From a virus: a stretch of 60,176 nt of DNA. The position numbers and the translations under genes are program-made. The notes beneath the pieces were generated by a model, which saw only the letters and a program-made list of their open reading frames with translations, ran no database searches and was not told the origin of the DNA. How positions within the stretch are numbered: the first letter of the stretch is position 1; the number at the start of each line of letters is the position of its first letter. Positions 16,863 through 26,157 of this stretch are shown piece after piece. The DNA is taken from the IMG/VR virus record IMGVR_UViG_3300030451_001785, positions 1-60,176 of that record. One strand, 5' to 3'.

Positions 16863-19800
16863 TTAAATTGTTGTACAACCACAACAAGCTGCCGTAGCAT
16901 CAGGACCATTACATAGGTCTATTAATGTTGGTTTTCTGTAGTCGTAAATAATATATAAATAATCTCCATCGTTTACTGAAGGCATTGTAAAGCTGCCTCT
17001 ATATATGTTTGGTCCTTGTGAAACATCAGTAACCATATCAGTAGATGCTGCTATCAACTGTGCTACAGATTGAGGTGTGTTCACATATTGTGTTGTAGTA
17101 GCTAAGAATCTAAACTTATTAGTTGCCTCATCAAAAACTGCAGTATCGCCTTGCATCTTTCTAAATGCTAAAGTTTCTGTAGCACCTGTAGTTGGTATTG
17201 GTCCTGCTCCTTGATTACCTAATGTAGTTTGGTAAAAAGTAACAATAGGATTCGTACTACCTTGACCGAATGAAACTTGTGTTGATGTTAACGGAGAAAC
17301 ATAACTACCATCTACAAATCTGTGCTCATTATGAACTGTTAATCCTTGTTCATTTGCACTTGTAACACAAACCTCAACAAGTGTTATAGATTTAGCATCA
17401 GGACAAGCTACTGTAAGAGTTAACTGTTGACTACCTGTAGTTGTAATTAACAAGTCCAGAGTAGTAATATTTACATTGTTTTTATTTACAGTAATACTAC
17501 CATCTGAAGTTTGATTAGTAGCTGATACAGTTGTACCACTATAAGTAGCTGAAACATTAAAAGTTCCTGTACCTTTTCCTGCAACCCAAGAAATTAAAAC
17601 AGGACCAACATCTTGACCCATTTCAAAACAGTTTTCAAAAGGTTCTGTAGATGTTATACTAATTGTTTGAGTTATGCCACAGTTAATACAATCTTTAGGC
17701 ATAGGTATATCCTGTTGATTTGCACTTAATACAAACTCATTCATATATGGGTCGAATCCACCTAGCTTTTGTTTTTCAAATTGTAAATTAAATAAATCTC
17801 TAAACCAAGACCTCATACCTTGTGTAGATATATTGGTTAGTTGGTCATTAGCATAAGTTGTGCCGGTAAGTTTTAATGCAACCCCACGTTTTGCATCTGT
17901 AAAATATCTATCTGCTCCATATTGAGCAAAGCTTTCAGGGTTGTGGCTTATACCAAACTCTTCTACTCTAGCTATCTGAGTACCCAATACTTCAGGTACT
18001 GAAACCAAATTACTACCTGCACCTGCATCAGATAATAAATTTTTACCTGCTAAGACATAGGATATTTTATCTTCTTGTAAAGTAAGAACATCTGTTTCTC
18101 TTGCAAATAATTTTTGAATTGGTCCAAAAGATTCTTCTAATGCTTTAAAGTTTAGATTACCTGCATTGAACTCATTCAGTTTATTTACATTGGATTCATC
18201 ATTAAATATTCCACTATAGGTTATATCTGCGAATCTTCTTACTTCTTCGTAATCTTCGTTTTGTGTTGAAGTAACTCTATTTCCTAGTTTTAACTCTTTT
18301 CCTAAAAGGCTATCTCTAATCTTATAGCTTTCTGCACCATTACCAAAAGAAAAACAATTAAAGAATCCTGACCTAACTAAAGCATCTTGTGTTGATGTTT
18401 GGTTTTGTATGTCTCCTAAATGTGAACCTTTCTCTACGGATGTGCTTGTTATTGTTACGTTTGCAGGATTGGTTGGTGTTGTTGCCGGACTAATCGACAT
18501 ACTACCACACTGACCTACCACTGTTTTATTTTCGTCAGGGTCTACCTCTACGGTTTGACTAAAGCCATTTATATCAGTATAATTAAAAGATATTGGGTCA
18601 GGTTCTGCCAATGCTACTGACAAATCAAACTGACAAATATTATCAGTTGAAACTATATCAAATGTTTCTGCACCTTCAAACCAAATATCAGGTGAAGCAT
18701 CTAATGGTTCACTTTCAAAAATAAATGTGTTCTCTGCTCTAAATACTGTTATACAAAGCTTTGTACTAGACCTACCATTTTTTCTCCAAGTAGAACTTGT
18801 ACAAGATTTTGTACCTCTTGCTTGAAACAATAATTGGTTTGTAGTTGGATTTCTGTATATACCATAATAGTTTGTACCAACCGAGCAACTTAAAGCACCA
18901 CTACTTGCTAATAGTCCTTCGTATTCATTTTCAATTGGACCTCCATCACCTCCAACGCTTTGAACCCCTTGCTTTAATACTGCTTGTATATTATCTCCTT
19001 CAAACCATTCATAAAAATTATCATAGTCTTGAGAAACAGTAAGTGTTTTCTTTAATTCATAAGTTCTTCTTTCACAATTACCATCACCACCTCTATATCC
19101 ATTTCTGTTGAATTTAAATTTAAACACAACTCTTGACCCTCCCGGTAAATCATAGTCAATGTGAGTAAAGCTTGGATTGTTTGGGTCAGTTCCTTGTAGG
19201 TTAACAGGGTATGACACCACATAACCACAACCTGCATCTTTTCTAGTTCTTTTCTCACAACCAAAATCTATGATTGCATTCTCTGAAGTTTCAACTGCAA
19301 AGTTGTTTGCTTTTATTTTCATATATGTTCCGGCAGGAACAGGGATATTTTCATTAGGGTCATCTTCAGATGGTATTTCTATAAAGTCTTTTTGTTGTGC
19401 TTGTTTTTCTAATACTGTTGCAAAAACACAACCTGTTGTTGGACCACTTGAATCTGCCTTAACTATAAATCTTTGACCGTCTGTAACCTTCTGAGAGTTT
19501 TCACCTTCAAGTAAAAAATAAGATTCAGAAGAATTAGGGTCAGTAAAAAATATATTAGTATATATTGTATCGTAAGTTTCTTTATCCGGCTTACAAGCAA
19601 ACTTGTATCTTTTTGCCCACGCAGGTGCAATCTGTGTTGTTGGTATTCTTACATTCAAACTATTTTTAGTAGCCGAATCTGCACAAGAAAAATGGAATGT
19701 ATCAAACTGACTAACCAATGCAGGAGTTGTTCTATTGAACTCATCCATATATAGTATACCTATCTCATAACTTCTATTACTATGTAAGCTTCTACCGTTA

Positions 19801-21536
19801 CCTGCTTTTGAATATTCAAAGTCATTAGCATTTATTGAAAAGTATTCTGTACAGACTTGAGTAGGTGTTGCCACATCATCTGCATATTGAATTGCAGGAA
19901 ATTGAAAACTAACTTCTGTAGATGCAGGTGATGCAGTTACTTGTACTGCTTGTTCTATACCACTTATACCACTTTGAAATTTAAGAACTGTGGTAGTTCC
20001 ATCAGAAACTGTTCCCAAAAACAAAGCATTATATTGGTCTGTAAGAGTTGAGCCATTATCAGAAGTAGCCATAGGCTCAATGTTACCTCCCGGTAAACTT
20101 GTTCCTACTGCAGCTAAAAATTCATCACTGCTCACTAACTCATAAACACTATTATAATCTTGTGTAAGTTGAAATACAAAAATTGCATCTAACGGAGGTC
20201 CATTTAATCCGTTGTTTTGGTCATCAGGTAATGGTGCATCTCCTGCCCAAAATTCGTGCTCAAAACTAAAAGTAAAAGATAACTGTGCTCCTTCTACTAA
20301 ATCTAAATTATTTAAATCAAAAGTAACAACTGAATCCCCAACACTCTGTGCTGATTGAATACTGTAGTTACCTGTAGATGTAGTTCCGTCTCGTGCTTCA
20401 GGGTCAAAGGTATCTTTAACTGCTTCTAAGCTATAATCAAACCTAACAGGATTACCGTTATGGTCTATCATATCATAACCTTCTACATAGTTACCATACA
20501 TCAATCTATTACCCATAATAGTTTGACCTTGTGCATACCTAGGTACGTTATCAAACAACCTTAATATTTCTGCATCAGGTAAAATTGTAAAAATCTTACT
20601 GCTTGAAAAACTAAATGTAACCTCTTGATTATCTACATAACCTTGGTCTAACTTAGTTAGCTTCTCAATAATCTTAATAACATTAGTAGCATTGTCTTTA
20701 AAAAGTAAATCAATACCTATAACTAAAGGTCCACCTGTGTTAAATGTTATTTCTGCCGTGTTAAAAAGATTTGTAACACCTTCATTTAAATAATTATCAG
20801 GTGAAAATTCAAATAAGTTTGGAATAAAAGCTGCACTTGTAAATTGTGAAGTTGCAGAATATTCTTCGTCTGCATATTTATATCTATATCCAAAACAAAT
20901 AAATCTTTCTTCTAAAAAGTTTTCTTGACCACCTGTTCTTACCAATTTTATTTTAGGTGCTTTAGCCGGTGGTTTTTTAATAACAAGTATATCTTCATCA
21001 ATAAACCCATCAACTAATGGAGCACCACTTGGCTCATCATAGTTTCTTTTAATATTTATTTTTCTTGGTTGATTGTAGTTGTCTGTAAAAAACAACATAT
21101 CTTCAACCATATTTACACCTGTAAATAAAAACTCTTCATTGAAATTCAAGGTGGTATTTACACCATTCCCATCATTAACACTAATCAAATGATAGGTTAC
21201 TATGGTTGTATTAGTGTTGTATGAAACAACCATATCAAGTTTTCCTGTAGGACTTGATGTATAACTTTTATCGTGAATAAACCAATAGAGAGTTTCTCTT
21301 GCACCATCTTCGTATGCACCTATACATCTAGCAGAAGCTGATAGTGGTGTTCCATCAAACTCTAGGTTTGTAAGCTGAGTATTACCTAAAGAGTTTTCTA
21401 TAACTCCAATCTCTGCTTGTTCAGTAGAACCCATACGAACATTTAACGCATCAATATATTGACCGTTAGGAACAAGACGTTCATCAACCATCTTGTTCAT
21501 TTTTCCTGCCGTAAAGTTCCTTGTTAAATTTGCCAT
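16863..21536 (-). CDS. Tail stabilisation/hub protein, 1557 aa
   Basis: The N-terminus has the motif set typical of podovirus stabilisation and tubular proteins: NLTRNFTAGKMNKMVDER, then NGQYIDALNVRMGSTEQAE, then YWFIHDKS and VVSYNT. The remaining ~1400 residues are beta-rich with embedded Ig-like segments (about 1330-1430) and several Cys pairs, ending in CCGCTTI. In crAss-like phages and P22 (gp10) such proteins sit beneath the portal ring and carry the receptor-binding parts. The start is 2 bp from the ring protein gene, consistent with tight coupling. Length exceeds the usual 800-1000 aa, suggesting accretion of adhesin domains. Confidence 0.78.
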   Translation of the reverse strand: MANLTRNFTAGKMNKMVDERLVPNGQYIDALNVRMGSTEQAEIGVIENSLGNTQLTNLEFDGTPLSASARCIGAYEDGARETLYWFIHDKSYTSSPTGKLDMVVSYNTNTTIVTYHLISVNDGNGVNTTLNFNEEFLFTGVNMVEDMLFFTDNYNQPRKINIKRNYDEPSGAPLVDGFIDEDILVIKKPPAKAPKIKLVRTGGQENFLEERFICFGYRYKYADEEYSATSQFTSAAFIPNLFEFSPDNYLNEGVTNLFNTAEITFNTGGPLVIGIDLLFKDNATNVIKIIEKLTKLDQGYVDNQEVTFSFSSSKIFTILPDAEILRLFDNVPRYAQGQTIMGNRLMYGNYVEGYDMIDHNGNPVRFDYSLEAVKDTFDPEARDGTTSTGNYSIQSAQSVGDSVVTFDLNNLDLVEGAQLSFTFSFEHEFWAGDAPLPDDQNNGLNGPPLDAIFVFQLTQDYNSVYELVSSDEFLAAVGTSLPGGNIEPMATSDNGSTLTDQYNALFLGTVSDGTTTVLKFQSGISGIEQAVQVTASPASTEVSFQFPAIQYADDVATPTQVCTEYFSINANDFEYSKAGNGRSLHSNRSYEIGILYMDEFNRTTPALVSQFDTFHFSCADSATKNSLNVRIPTTQIAPAWAKRYKFACKPDKETYDTIYTNIFFTDPNSSESYFLLEGENSQKVTDGQRFIVKADSSGPTTGCVFATVLEKQAQQKDFIEIPSEDDPNENIPVPAGTYMKIKANNFAVETSENAIIDFGCEKRTRKDAGCGYVVSYPVNLQGTDPNNPSFTHIDYDLPGGSRVVFKFKFNRNGYRGGDGNCERRTYELKKTLTVSQDYDNFYEWFEGDNIQAVLKQGVQSVGGDGGPIENEYEGLLASSGALSCSVGTNYYGIYRNPTTNQLLFQARGTKSCTSSTWRKNGRSSTKLCITVFRAENTFIFESEPLDASPDIWFEGAETFDIVSTDNICQFDLSVALAEPDPISFNYTDINGFSQTVEVDPDENKTVVGQCGSMSISPATTPTNPANVTITSTSVEKGSHLGDIQNQTSTQDALVRSGFFNCFSFGNGAESYKIRDSLLGKELKLGNRVTSTQNEDYEEVRRFADITYSGIFNDESNVNKLNEFNAGNLNFKALEESFGPIQKLFARETDVLTLQEDKISYVLAGKNLLSDAGAGSNLVSVPEVLGTQIARVEEFGISHNPESFAQYGADRYFTDAKRGVALKLTGTTYANDQLTNISTQGMRSWFRDLFNLQFEKQKLGGFDPYMNEFVLSANQQDIPMPKDCINCGITQTISITSTEPFENCFEMGQDVGPVLISWVAGKGTGTFNVSATYSGTTVSATNQTSDGSITVNKNNVNITTLDLLITTTGSQQLTLTVACPDAKSITLVEVCVTSANEQGLTVHNEHRFVDGSYVSPLTSTQVSFGQGSTNPIVTFYQTTLGNQGAGPIPTTGATETLAFRKMQGDTAVFDEATNKFRFLATTTQYVNTPQSVAQLIAASTDMVTDVSQGPNIYRGSFTMPSVNDGDYLYIIYDYRKPTLIDLCNGPDATAACCGCTTI

Positions 21537-21537
21537 A

Positions 21538-22461
21538 TTATTTCAACCACTTATCTCTTCCCCTAAGATTCATTAATAGTCTTCCGGGGTGTATATTACT
21601 AATTCTAATTTTTGCATTTCTAAGTAGTGCTTGTTTACGCTTTCTTGCTCTTGCAACCACATACTCTTGAACTCTTAATTTTGAATTAAGAATTGCATAT
21701 TCAATCGCAGCATATATATATTCTTCAAACAGTTTGTTTACTGTAACTAAACTATCATCACCGTTTTCCATACCATCAGATACATACTCTAAGATGATTA
21801 GTTCGTTTGCTACTCCTGAACTAAAATTAATTACACCACCTTTGGGGTCAATTTTAAAAGTGGGATTTGCATTTGCAGTTTCAGTATTTAGTCCATACCT
21901 TGCTCCAATGCCGTACTCAAAATACCATTCACCATCACAACAGTAACCTGCTCTACCATACATCTCTGAGTTTTGATTCAAATAGATAGATTGTTTTCCA
22001 CCTCTAATTCTTTCGTAATCAATTGTAGAATCCTGTGGTCTTAAAGCATTACCATCAATATCAAATAATATTCTACACTCATTATCTTGCAAATAAGCTG
22101 ATGACCAATTAGTTTGAATATTTTCTGTAAGTGGTCTAAGCAATCCATCTTTATACATAGACACTCTAATCCAATTTACATAATCGTCAGGTAATACATA
22201 TCTTAGTGTATCACATACCGTGAGTTCTAAAATTTTAGTTTCTTTAAATGCATCATAGTTAAGTTCTTGTATTGCTCTTTTAGCGTGAAATAAAATCTTA
22301 TATCTTGGCTCATTGTTAATTAAACTATGATTACCATAGTACATAAGCATAAAGTTATTTACTATATCTTCTAAAGAGACATATTGATAAGAACCCCAAT
22401 TGGCATTGTTAGGTGCGTTACCACCATTTTCATAATATTGATATTGTGTTATATATGCCAT
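21538..22461 (-). CDS. Ring/tail tubular protein (head-tail connector)
   Basis: A 307-aa protein. It contains the pattern YVSLEDIVNNFMLMYYG, then RAIQELNYDAFKE, VLPDDYVNWIRVS and a C-terminal FEEYIYAAIEYAILNSK. This is the signature of tail tubular A-like or ring proteins in podoviruses and crAss-like phages. It probably forms a dodecameric ring below the portal. A CCDGEWYFEYG segment and the basic C-terminus are also visible. It starts 2 bp after the next connector gene. Confidence 0.75.
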   Translation of the reverse strand: MAYITQYQYYENGGNAPNNANWGSYQYVSLEDIVNNFMLMYYGNHSLINNEPRYKILFHAKRAIQELNYDAFKETKILELTVCDTLRYVLPDDYVNWIRVSMYKDGLLRPLTENIQTNWSSAYLQDNECRILFDIDGNALRPQDSTIDYERIRGGKQSIYLNQNSEMYGRAGYCCDGEWYFEYGIGARYGLNTETANANPTFKIDPKGGVINFSSGVANELIILEYVSDGMENGDDSLVTVNKLFEEYIYAAIEYAILNSKLRVQEYVVARARKRKQALLRNAKIRISNIHPGRLLMNLRGRDKWLK

Positions 22462-22463
22462 AA

Positions 22464-23429
22464 TTATTTCTCTTCTTGGTTATTTTGTTGGTCCTCTGCA
22501 GCAGCAAACTGAACTGCTTCAATTTCTCTTATGGACATTCCTGCATATTGAAGTATCTTATTAATTAAGTTTACTTCGTCATCATTAGGTAATTCAAAGT
22601 CCTGATAATCAGGTTGAGATGGGTCAAATGATGGCTCTCCATTTGTAAGTGTAACGAATGTCCATTTAGGTACAAATGGGAATCTTATATATTGAGATAC
22701 TACTTGACCATATCCATCAATTGATTCAGGATACATTTCAACTTCTAATGCTTCTTGTGTATAAGCAGGAAACATTAAGTTAGGTGCAGTAAGTATAGAA
22801 TTGTTTAACATAGTAATTTTACTATGAGTTACTTTCTCTGCTTCCTTGAATGTATCTTTTTTGTATATATAATATATATTACCTGCAGAAGTAAATAAAT
22901 TGGTATTGACTACCATAGTAGTTGCAGTTATTGCTCCCACAACTCTAAATAAATAAGTTATATTATTAATCTCAACACCAACTGCATCACCTTTTTGAAT
23001 ACCTGCAGCAATAAAATCTGCAGTATTATCTTCCAATACATTATTAGTGATTGCAAAACCTGTTGTAACCCCTTCAGCTAATTTCTTGTTGTATACTAAG
23101 TTTTTGTTTATTAAGTAGTAATCATCATTAGTTGTAATCTGTGACGGTAAGAAATACATAGGATTACCAACACCTCCAGACTTAGCTAAAGGCTTTGTTA
23201 CAGAAAACGTATCAATAACCTCCTCAATGCCTTTTGTAATATCGGCATACCCTGTACCTGATGCTCTCGCATTTTCTTTATTTAGTTGGTAATTGTACTG
23301 ATAAAAATAATTCTCAAAGATGTCTAACTGTGCTTGTTTAGCAAATAAGTTAAAATCAGATGGAGAAATGTAACCGTAATTATTTTTATTCAGAGTTGAC
23401 ATTACCGTCTGTCTAACTGAATTAATCAT
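22464..23429 (-). CDS. Head-tail connector/ring protein
   Basis: A 321-aa protein. The N-terminus (SVRQTVMSTLNKNNYGYISP, SDFNLFAKQAQLDIFENYF) and the C-terminal LPNDDEVNLINKILQYAGMSI resemble ring protein 1 of crAss-like phages, found between capsid and tail genes. A central beta-rich insert spans about 130-190. Its acidic Gln-rich C-terminus (EDQQNNQEEK) is probably disordered. Promoter-like TATCTTTG lies 16 bp upstream, after a strong terminator, so the connector and tail genes may form a transcription unit of their own. Confidence 0.7.
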   Translation of the reverse strand: MINSVRQTVMSTLNKNNYGYISPSDFNLFAKQAQLDIFENYFYQYNYQLNKENARASGTGYADITKGIEEVIDTFSVTKPLAKSGGVGNPMYFLPSQITTNDDYYLINKNLVYNKKLAEGVTTGFAITNNVLEDNTADFIAAGIQKGDAVGVEINNITYLFRVVGAITATTMVVNTNLFTSAGNIYYIYKKDTFKEAEKVTHSKITMLNNSILTAPNLMFPAYTQEALEVEMYPESIDGYGQVVSQYIRFPFVPKWTFVTLTNGEPSFDPSQPDYQDFELPNDDEVNLINKILQYAGMSIREIEAVQFAAAEDQQNNQEEK

Positions 23430-23444
23430 CTGTTTTCTTTTCTA

Positions 23445-23452
23445 CAAAGATA
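23445..23452 (-). promoter_or_regulatory. Bacteroidetes-type -7 element for connector-tail unit
   Basis: TATCTTTG on the minus strand, 16 bp upstream of the ring gene and directly after the T-run of the terminator at 23453-23489. The juxtaposition suggests that transcription stops and restarts here. Confidence 0.55.
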
Positions 23453-23489
23453 ATGAAAAAAAAAGACCCCTTCATTTTTGAAGAGGTCT
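23453..23489 (-). terminator. Rho-independent terminator
   Basis: On the minus strand AGACCTCTTC pairs with GAAGGGGTCT (10 bp, one G-T wobble) around a short A-rich loop, followed by eight T. It lies downstream of the 93-aa gene (stop at 23516), separating the capsid unit from the connector unit. Confidence 0.82.
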
Positions 23490-23515
23490 CTTAAAAGTAG
23501 GCTAGTTAGACTGAA

Positions 23516-23797
23516 TTATAGTCCTGTAGTCATAGTTAATGAAGTAACTGTCATACCTGCTAGGTCAACTATTGAAGTTGTTTTCATCCAATTAGTTTCA
23601 CCTGCAACTTGTAAAGCCTTGTTTACATTTTCTACGAATCCACTTGTGAGGTCAGTTCCTACAACTGCAATGTGAGCCTCAACTCCTTTGAGGTATATTT
23701 TTGCTGCAGTTGAACTTCCTGATTCTGCGTATAGAATCCCATCTGCTGCTAATAATTCTACACCATCAGCAGTAGTAATTTGTATGTACTTTAACAT
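23516..23797 (-). CDS. Small virion protein, possible capsid decoration
   Basis: A 93-aa protein with a beta-rich pattern: MLKYIQITTADGVELLAADGIL, then AAKIYLKG, VNKALQVAG and SLTMTTGL. It is flanked by terminators on both sides, so it is expressed as its own unit, fitting an abundant structural protein. Position just after the capsid block suggests a decoration or head protein; no homology is recognised. Confidence 0.62.
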   Translation of the reverse strand: MLKYIQITTADGVELLAADGILYAESGSSTAAKIYLKGVEAHIAVVGTDLTSGFVENVNKALQVAGETNWMKTTSIVDLAGMTVTSLTMTTGL

Positions 23798-23820
23798 AAT
23801 AAAAAAAATTTAAGGTTAGT

Positions 23821-23848
23821 AAAAAAACCTACACCTTCGTGGTGTAAG
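23821..23848 (-). terminator. Rho-independent terminator upstream of 93-aa gene
   Basis: On the minus strand CTTACACC pairs with GGTGTAGG (7 of 8 pairs) around ACGAA, followed by seven T. It follows the 249-aa gene. A TATCTTTG element lies just upstream (23857-23864), so this hairpin may attenuate the 93-aa gene as well as end the upstream unit. Confidence 0.72.
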
Positions 23849-23856
23849 CACTAGCA

Positions 23857-23864
23857 CAAAGATA
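23857..23864 (-). promoter_or_regulatory. Bacteroidetes-type -7 element
   Basis: TATCTTTG on the minus strand between the 249-aa gene stop and the hairpin at 23821-23848. Its transcript would begin just before that hairpin, an attenuator-like arrangement. Confidence 0.45.
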
Positions 23865-23868
23865 CAAA

Positions 23869-24618
23869 TTAATCTAATAAAGATTCTAAGTGTTTTAGCA
23901 CCTCAATACCTTCATCACTTCTTAAATATGATACCACTAAATCATTACCGTCTGAACCAAAAGGAACATTAAGCATTTTTGTTTTATTGGTTTTGGTATT
24001 GTACCAAACTTCTTTATTACTCTTTCTATATGTAAGTAATCCTTCTTCAAAGAATCTAGCAACCTTACCTTGTATTTGTAAATCAGGGTCTGATATTACT
24101 TCTAAAAATTCTTGAGGATTATTTTTTGCATAAACTAAAACATCTCTTTTTAGTTCTGCAGTAGACATATTAGATACATTGTTACCAAATAAAACTCTAC
24201 ATACAGTTTCAAGTTGGTCAAGCTTTAAAGATTTAGCTTCTACTAAAGCATCTGCTTCTAGCATTATATCTTGAACTTCATCCTTAGCTTCTTCAGCTTT
24301 GTTTATTTCAATAAATATTTTACCATTTAAAGGATGATAGTGTAAGAACTTTTGTAAAATCTGATTTGTTTTATCTACATATAAAAAACCATCTTCAAAG
24401 ATTACAGGTGATAATAAAACATTTTCATCTTGTTCATCTCTGTAAATACTTTTTTGATTAGCAGAATATCTAAGTTCTCTGTTGATTCCTTTTTCCTCAT
24501 CAAACCACATTAATGGAAATCTCTTTGTGTGTCTGATTGGCAGCATAAAAGATAAAGGTGCTGCTTCCTTTGTTAGTTTGTAGGTCTTAGCTACAAATAC
24601 ATTTTTATTCTTTTTCAT
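23869..24618 (-). CDS. Hypothetical protein downstream of capsid
   Basis: A 249-aa protein. Residues 1-110 are beta-rich (VFVAKTYKLTKEAAPLSFML, GFLYVDKTNQILQKFLHYHP); 110-190 are acidic and helical (AEEAKDEVQDIMLEADALVE, KLDQLETVCRVLFG). The family appears between capsid and connector genes in related Bacteroidetes phages and is usually annotated as a structural protein; the assignment is by position. The upstream gap holds the palindrome hairpin at 24657-24680. Confidence 0.6.
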   Translation of the reverse strand: MKKNKNVFVAKTYKLTKEAAPLSFMLPIRHTKRFPLMWFDEEKGINRELRYSANQKSIYRDEQDENVLLSPVIFEDGFLYVDKTNQILQKFLHYHPLNGKIFIEINKAEEAKDEVQDIMLEADALVEAKSLKLDQLETVCRVLFGNNVSNMSTAELKRDVLVYAKNNPQEFLEVISDPDLQIQGKVARFFEEGLLTYRKSNKEVWYNTKTNKTKMLNVPFGSDGNDLVVSYLRSDEGIEVLKHLESLLD

Positions 24619-24656
24619 TTTATTTAAAATTTAATTAAAGTTATTAAGTAATAAAA

Positions 24657-24680
24657 GGGAGTGTCTTTGAAGACACTCCC
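24657..24680 (-). terminator. Extended palindrome copy acting as terminator after capsid gene
   Basis: The 16-bp core at 24661-24676 is extended by GGGA and TCCC to a perfect-armed 24-bp hairpin (CA centre on the minus strand). It lies 15 bp after the major capsid stop and is followed on the minus strand by TTTTATTA. This has the form of a Rho-independent terminator and is the best evidence that the dispersed palindrome can act as a hairpin in RNA. Confidence 0.78.
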
Positions 24681-24695
24681 CTATTATTAATCTTC

Positions 24696-26129
24696 TTATG
24701 CGTTGAATAAGAAGAAGTTGTTTGCTCCAAGAACACATACTGCTCTTTCAGAAAGGAAGTTAACCTCCATAGCATCTAAGCTAGAAGTTCTTGCTCCTCC
24801 TGCAGAACCTGTAATCCAAGTCTTGTAACGTCTGTCTTCAGTTTCTGAAGCTCTATATCTAACGTGCAAGAAAGGTCTTTTAGCATTCTTACCTAAGATT
24901 TGGTCATAAACAGATGTAGAACCTGCAGGAACTAATAGTCCACTTACTTTTCCACTACCTGCTACACTTGGTAAATCACCTCTCATAGTAGGGTCATTCA
25001 AGTATTTCCAATCAGACTTATAGAAGTCGTAACCTCTTCTAAATCCTGTGAATCCTAAATTAAGAGCCATCTCTTTCTCGTTGTCAAACAATCCGTAAGA
25101 TACTCCACCTGCAGCATTAGAAGATTGCTGAGATAACATATCGTCAATGTCAAAAGAGTAATCTCTATCAACAAATACAACATTCTCTTCAATCGCACCT
25201 TGCTTGTCAAGTCTTGAAATGATAGTATCCCACTCTGCTAAAGTAGTTGGGTTACCACCACCGTATACATTACCTCTTTGTCCAACTTCGTAGAAGATAC
25301 CTTTTGAACCTTTGTTACCAACAGGGGAAGTAGCTGCTACTGCTGCTACACCACCACCTGCTTCAGCAGGTACTGCTTCTATCATTGCAGTCTCCAAGTA
25401 ATCATCAAATCTAAGTCTAGTTTCGTGCTCAGACTTTAGATACCATAAGTATCCTGATGCTCCATTCTCAGTTGTAACTTCAATCCAACCAATTTGAGCC
25501 ATATCTGAACCTGATACTTCATACTTATCTTTTAAGATAATTGGAGAATTATCAAAAATGAAGTCGTCAGACTCAAGAGAGTTTGACATTCCTAAAGTTC
25601 CTTTTTTAAATTCAGAACCATAAATCCAAACAGAGAATATTTTCCCTGCTCCTGCTACAGGAATACCTGCTGCAGGATAAAATGCAACATCAAAAGTTTT
25701 GTTAGCGTAATCAACATCAGTTACGATTCCTTTTACAGAACCACCACCTGCGTTGTCACTAATAAATACAGTTTGTCCAATTCTAATAGCAATACTATTA
25801 GATGCACCAAACGCAGGGTTACCTGCATCGTTAACTGTAAATACTGCATCATCTGCATTGATTAATGCAGGAGTTGTTACATTAACATACTTTGTGTGTA
25901 ATCTACCTTGCTCTGCCCATTTAATAAGGTCAGAGTTTGAAGGCATTTCTGCTCCTACCATTCTTAGGAAGGAACTAATCGTTCTATTACCATATCTTTC
26001 AAATTCCTTTTCATAAGTATCAGGTAGATACTGATTCAAGAAATCGAAATTAGTAATATAGTTTGATTCCAACGGCACTCGTTGTGCACTTGGTTGTAAA
26101 TCAAAACCGGGTACTGCTTGTACGGGCAT
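24696..26129 (-). CDS. Major capsid protein, HK97-like
   Basis: A 477-aa protein. Near residues 45-80 it has the stretch ERYGNRTISSFLRMVGAEMP followed by SDLIKWAEQGRLH, as in crAss-like and Cellulophaga-type capsid proteins. A beta-barrel-like insert lies at about 90-170 and a Gly/Ala-rich loop at about 255-285. The order terminase, portal, scaffold, capsid supports the call. A hairpin terminator directly after the stop fits a highly expressed gene. It begins 28 bp after the scaffold gene. Confidence 0.87.
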   Translation of the reverse strand: MPVQAVPGFDLQPSAQRVPLESNYITNFDFLNQYLPDTYEKEFERYGNRTISSFLRMVGAEMPSNSDLIKWAEQGRLHTKYVNVTTPALINADDAVFTVNDAGNPAFGASNSIAIRIGQTVFISDNAGGGSVKGIVTDVDYANKTFDVAFYPAAGIPVAGAGKIFSVWIYGSEFKKGTLGMSNSLESDDFIFDNSPIILKDKYEVSGSDMAQIGWIEVTTENGASGYLWYLKSEHETRLRFDDYLETAMIEAVPAEAGGGVAAVAATSPVGNKGSKGIFYEVGQRGNVYGGGNPTTLAEWDTIISRLDKQGAIEENVVFVDRDYSFDIDDMLSQQSSNAAGGVSYGLFDNEKEMALNLGFTGFRRGYDFYKSDWKYLNDPTMRGDLPSVAGSGKVSGLLVPAGSTSVYDQILGKNAKRPFLHVRYRASETEDRRYKTWITGSAGGARTSSLDAMEVNFLSERAVCVLGANNFFLFNA

Positions 26130-26157
26130 AATTTCTAATTTTTAAGTTATTAAACAT

